This document shows positions 5,265-7,984 of a stretch of DNA of 7,984 nucleotides, piece by piece. The translations under genes and the position numbers were made by a program. Numbering within the stretch: position 1 is the stretch's first letter; each line of letters opens with the position of its first letter. The stretch is taken from positions 1-7,984 of the forward strand of contig CACZSA010000209.1 in NCBI GenBank assembly GCA_902783705.1, written 5' to 3'. The notes below the pieces were generated by a model. The model was not told where the DNA came from. It saw only the letters and a program-made list of their open reading frames with translations, and did no database searches. Origin of the DNA: an uncultured Ruminococcus sp. (GTDB taxonomy: Bacteria; Bacillota; Clostridia; Oscillospirales; CAG-272).

Positions 5265-6475
5265 GGGCAATTTTCAACCCTTCGAGGGCGTCCGGAACCG
5301 TTCAGGCGCCGCCCTCGAAAACCGCCGCGCACAGACTCCTCATCGCCGCCTCCCTCGGGACGGTGCCCGTGACGGTCAGTCCGCTCTCGATGAGCGAGGA
5401 TGTCCGCGCGACTCTCGACTGCGCGCGCGCTCTGGGTGCTTCGGTCGAGGAGGTCGGTGACGCGGTCCGGATCACGCCGGGCGGGGAGAGCGCGGACGTC
5501 TTTCCCTGCCGGGAGAGCGGGAGCACCCTGCGTTTTTTCCTGCCGCTCGCGCTTCTGCGGGATCGGGAATCCTGCTTCACCGGTTCGATGCGGCTCATGG
5601 AACGGCCGCTCGGCGTGTATGAGGATCTCTGCCGGGAGCAGGAGCTGACACTCATACACACACCGGAGGGCATCCGGGTCCGCGGTCCGCTCCGTGCGGG
5701 AAAATTCCGGGTCCGCGGCGACGTGTCGAGTCAGTTCGTGACGGGGCTCCTCTTCGCGCTCCCCTGCCTCGCGGAGGACAGCACGCTCGTCATCACGCCG
5801 CCCGTCGTCAGCCTGCCGTACATCGACGTCACGGCGGAGACGCTGTCTGCCGCGGGCATCCGGTTGGAGAGAGGGACCACCCCGGACGGCGGGATCGTCT
5901 TCCGGATTCCGGGAGATCAGACCTATCGGCTCACCGACGGGAAGGTCGAGGGCGATTACTCAAACGCCGCCCTTCCGGACGCGTTCAACTTCATAGGCGG
6001 AGACGTCACCGTCACCGGGCTTCGTGCCGACAGCGCGCAGGGGGATGCCGCGTACCGCGAGGACTACCAGAAGCTCGCCGCCGGACACGCGGAAATCGAC
6101 ATCACGGATACGCCCGATCTCGGCCCCGTGCTCATGGCGCTCGGCGGTATGCTCCGCGGCGTGACCCTGACGGGGACCGCGCGGCTCCGGATCAAGGAGA
6201 GCGACCGCGGCGCGGCGATGGCGTCGGAGCTTGCGAAGTTCGGTATCCGCGCAGAGGTCGCCGAGGACCGGATCGAGGTCTTCCCCGCCGTGCCGCAGAG
6301 ACCGACGGTCCCTGTGGAGAGCTGGAACGATCACCGCGTCGCGATGGCCTGCTCGATCCTGCTGTCACAGACCGGGGGCGAGCTCGACGGGGCGGAGGCG
6401 GTCCGGAAAAGCTGGCCCGAATATTATGATGTTCTCCGGTCGCTCGGCGTCGGAGTGGAAACGAGGGAATCATGA
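5261..6475 (+). CDS. aroA: EPSP synthase (3-phosphoshikimate 1-carboxyvinyltransferase)
   Basis: The 404-residue enzyme joins phosphoenolpyruvate to shikimate-3-phosphate, giving EPSP, step 6 of the pathway. PPSKTAAHR (17-25) holds the substrate-binding K20 and R25. ESGSTLRF (85-92) is the PEP/glyphosate loop, and GSMRLMERP (108-116) follows it. Other landmarks are VRGDVSSQF (151-159), VEGDYSNAA (229-237), the catalytic Asp D286 in TDTPDLGP, RIKESDR (310-316) with E313, NDHRVAM (356-362) and K383 in RKSWPEY. E. coli equivalents are D313, E341, D384-R386 and K411. The length is somewhat short for the family (E. coli 427), but all landmark motifs are present. The PEP loop differs from the class I NAGTAMRP consensus. 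The start is ATG 5261, six bases after GGAGG (5250-5254), overlapping the aroQ stop; the aroA stop overlaps the tyrA start. Confidence 0.96.
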   Translation: MRAIFNPSRASGTVQAPPSKTAAHRLLIAASLGTVPVTVSPLSMSEDVRATLDCARALGASVEEVGDAVRITPGGESADVFPCRESGSTLRFFLPLALLRDRESCFTGSMRLMERPLGVYEDLCREQELTLIHTPEGIRVRGPLRAGKFRVRGDVSSQFVTGLLFALPCLAEDSTLVITPPVVSLPYIDVTAETLSAAGIRLERGTTPDGGIVFRIPGDQTYRLTDGKVEGDYSNAALPDAFNFIGGDVTVTGLRADSAQGDAAYREDYQKLAAGHAEIDITDTPDLGPVLMALGGMLRGVTLTGTARLRIKESDRGAAMASELAKFGIRAEVAEDRIEVFPAVPQRPTVPVESWNDHRVAMACSILLSQTGGELDGAEAVRKSWPEYYDVLRSLGVGVETRES

Positions 6476-7332
6476 AATTACCGATTGACACCAAAATCCT
6501 CATTGTCGGCCTCGGTCTGATGGGAGGCAGCTACGCGCGCGCCCTCACGAAGCAGGGGTACGAGGTCCGCTCGATCACCCGCGAGCCGTCCTCGGTCGAC
6601 TTCGCGCTCGCCGAGGGGATCGTCACGGACGCCTCGACGGAGATCCGCGAGAACTGGATCCGGGACGCGGACCTCATCGTCTTCGCGCTCTATCCGCACA
6701 TCTTCGTGGAGTGGATCGAGGAGCACGGACACCTGATCCCCCCCGGGACGATCATCACCGACGTCACGGGCGTGAAATGCACGGTCGTCGGACAGATCCA
6801 GTCCATGCTGCCGGACGGCGTCGAATTCATCGCGGCGCATCCGATGGCGGGCCGGGAGGTCTACGGCGTGGAGAACAGCGACGACGGGATCTTCCGCGGG
6901 GCAAACTACATCGTGACGCCCACGGAGCGCAACACGCCGGAGGCCGTCGCGCTCTGCCGCTCCCTCGGGGAAACGCTCGGATTCGCGCGGGTGAGCGAGC
7001 TCTCTCCCGAAAAGCACGACGAGATGATCGCGTTCCTCTCCCAGCTCACGCACTGCATCGCCGTTGCGCTGATGACCTCGAACACCGAGCCGCACCTCGT
7101 GGACTACACGGGCGACTCCTTCCGCGATCTCACCCGGATCGCGCGGATCAACGAGGACATGTGGAGCGAGCTCTTCCTGCTCAACAAGAAAAAACTCGTC
7201 GCGGAGATCGACGCGTTTTCCGGGGAGCTGAACCGGATGCGGACCTATCTCGCCGACGAGAACGTCGATAAAATGAAGGAAATGATGCGCATCTCGACCG
7301 AACGGCGCGCGCTGTTCAACAAAAAAGTCTGA
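6472..7332 (+). CDS. tyrA: Prephenate dehydrogenase, single-domain
   Basis: The 286-residue enzyme oxidatively decarboxylates prephenate to 4-hydroxyphenylpyruvate, the Tyr branch. An N-terminal Rossmann fold carries VGLGLMGGS (12-20). AAHPMAG (121-127) supplies the catalytic H123, and QLTH (191-194) supplies H194, a probable second conserved His. DSFRDLTRIA (215-224) is the family's helical-domain motif. At the end of beta-2, where NAD-specific enzymes have Asp, the sequence reads SITREP, with T36 and R37; this could favour NADP+ but is only inferred. There is no C-terminal ACT domain and no fused chorismate mutase, so this reading shows no obvious Tyr-sensing module. ATG 6472 overlaps the aroA stop. 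The Shine-Dalgarno is weak and close (GAGGGA, 6463-6468), so its translation probably depends on coupling to aroA. Confidence 0.95.
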   Translation: MKLPIDTKILIVGLGLMGGSYARALTKQGYEVRSITREPSSVDFALAEGIVTDASTEIRENWIRDADLIVFALYPHIFVEWIEEHGHLIPPGTIITDVTGVKCTVVGQIQSMLPDGVEFIAAHPMAGREVYGVENSDDGIFRGANYIVTPTERNTPEAVALCRSLGETLGFARVSELSPEKHDEMIAFLSQLTHCIAVALMTSNTEPHLVDYTGDSFRDLTRIARINEDMWSELFLLNKKKLVAEIDAFSGELNRMRTYLADENVDKMKEMMRISTERRALFNKKV

Positions 7333-7376
7333 ATTCCGAAAGAATCTGAAAAACAAGATCGAAAGGATACTCTGCC

Positions 7377-7984
7377 ATGAATATGAATTTCAAGCGCAAG
7401 CTGCCCATCCCGATGGAGATCAAGGAGATGTACCCGCTCTCCCTCGCCCTCGAGCACAAGAAGCACGCCCGTGACATCGCGCTCAAAGCGGTGTTCTCCG
7501 GCGAGAGCGACAAGTTCATCCTCGTGATCGGCCCGTGCTCCGCGGACTCCGAGGATTCGATGCTCGACTACGCAACCCGCCTTGCCGCGGTGCAGGAGAA
7601 GGTCGCGGACAAGCTCATCCTCGTCCCGCGCGTCTACACGAACAAGCCCCGCACGATGGGCGACGGCTACAAGGGCCTTCTCCATCAGCCGGATCCGGAG
7701 AAGGAATCGGATCTGCTGAAAGGCATCGTCTCGATCCGGGAGATCCATATGCGGGTGCTTGCGGAAACCGGACTCTCCACCGCGGACGAAATGCTCTACC
7801 CGGAGAATCACCGCTATCTCTCCGATCTGCTGTCCTATGTGGCGGTCGGCGCGCGGAGTGTGGAGGATCAGCAGCACCGTCTGACGGCGTCCGGGCTGGA
7901 GATCCCGGTCGGTATGAAGAACCCGACGGGCGGCGACCTCTCGATCATGATGAACTCGATCACGGCGGCGCAGCATCCGCACGC
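7377..7984 (+). CDS. DAHP synthase, type I alpha (AroG/AroF-like), 3' end outside window
   Basis: The first 202 codons of 3-deoxy-7-phosphoheptulonate synthase are visible; the frame is open to the window end. The enzyme condenses PEP with erythrose-4-phosphate, step 1 of the shikimate pathway. GPCSAD (52-57) carries the metal-binding Cys C54. RVYTNKPRT (85-93) carries R85 and K90; GYKGLLHQPDP (97-107) and SYVAVGARSVEDQQHR (153-168, with R160) follow, and K181 is in VGMKNPT. These match E. coli AroG C61, R92, K97, R165 and K186. The remaining metal ligands lie beyond the window. The N-terminal RKLPIPMEIKEMYPL segment precedes the barrel as I recall it in clostridial homologues. ATG 7377 follows AAAGGA (7362-7367) by nine bases; the second ATG at 7383 would be too far. 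It lies 44 bases after tyrA with no terminator seen, so it is probably in the operon. Confidence 0.95.
   Translation, partial: MNMNFKRKLPIPMEIKEMYPLSLALEHKKHARDIALKAVFSGESDKFILVIGPCSADSEDSMLDYATRLAAVQEKVADKLILVPRVYTNKPRTMGDGYKGLLHQPDPEKESDLLKGIVSIREIHMRVLAETGLSTADEMLYPENHRYLSDLLSYVAVGARSVEDQQHRLTASGLEIPVGMKNPTGGDLSIMMNSITAAQHPH

Noticed and set aside
2657..5270. Long antisense open frames on the - strand, including ones of 354 and 404 codons at 2657-3721 and 4056-5270
   Set aside because: They lie opposite well-identified aro genes, are rich in Arg, Asp, Ser and Pro as expected of GC-rich shadow frames, and show no family motif.
7333..7376. Possible terminator or second promoter between tyrA and the DAHP synthase gene
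   Set aside because: Only a four-base ATTC/GAAT repeat is present, with no T-tract and no convincing -35/-10 pair.
1..7984. CRISPR arrays, tRNA or rRNA genes, insertion sequences and phage or defence genes
   Set aside because: No direct-repeat array, clover-leaf sequence, terminal inverted repeats or transposase, phage or defence motifs were seen; apart from 1232-1589 the window is almost wholly covered by metabolic and membrane genes.

Overview
The window is a GC-rich bacterial segment in which every supported gene lies on the + strand. Strong GGAGG-type ribosome sites, a textbook sigma-70/sigma-A promoter and the protein motifs point to a high-GC member of the Firmicutes (Clostridia; an Oscillospirales-like gut lineage is my guess). 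The motifs used are the HSRP ACT motif in PheA, ESGST in AroA, and an N-terminally extended AroG-type DAHP synthase. The taxonomic placement is inference from remembered family patterns, not from a search.

Region 1 (1-1231) holds the 3' part of a short-chain dehydrogenase/reductase and, 12 bases downstream, a small six-helix membrane protein. They look like the end of an unrelated upstream transcription unit.

Region 2 (1232-1589) is a regulatory region. It has a weak candidate terminator and then an excellent promoter (TTGACA, 17-base spacer, TGC-TATACT). A 26-codon leader peptide with five Tyr codons and one Phe codon follows. After it come four mutually complementary RNA arms that can form either an antiterminator or an intrinsic terminator with a T6 tail. 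This is the architecture of a ribosome-mediated transcription attenuator for aromatic amino acid synthesis.

Region 3 (1590-7984) is a compact aromatic supraoperon: pheA (chorismate mutase-prephenate dehydratase), aroB, aroC, aroQ (type II dehydroquinase), aroA, tyrA, and a DAHP synthase cut by the window end. The first six genes are joined by five successive four-base ATGA stop/start overlaps; the DAHP synthase follows tyrA after 44 bases. Together they supply the first three steps of the shikimate pathway, the last two steps to chorismate, and both branches to phenylpyruvate and 4-hydroxyphenylpyruvate. Shikimate dehydrogenase (aroE) and shikimate kinase (aroK) are not in the window. The most interesting element is the Tyr-heavy attenuator, whose geometry differs from the textbook trp case.
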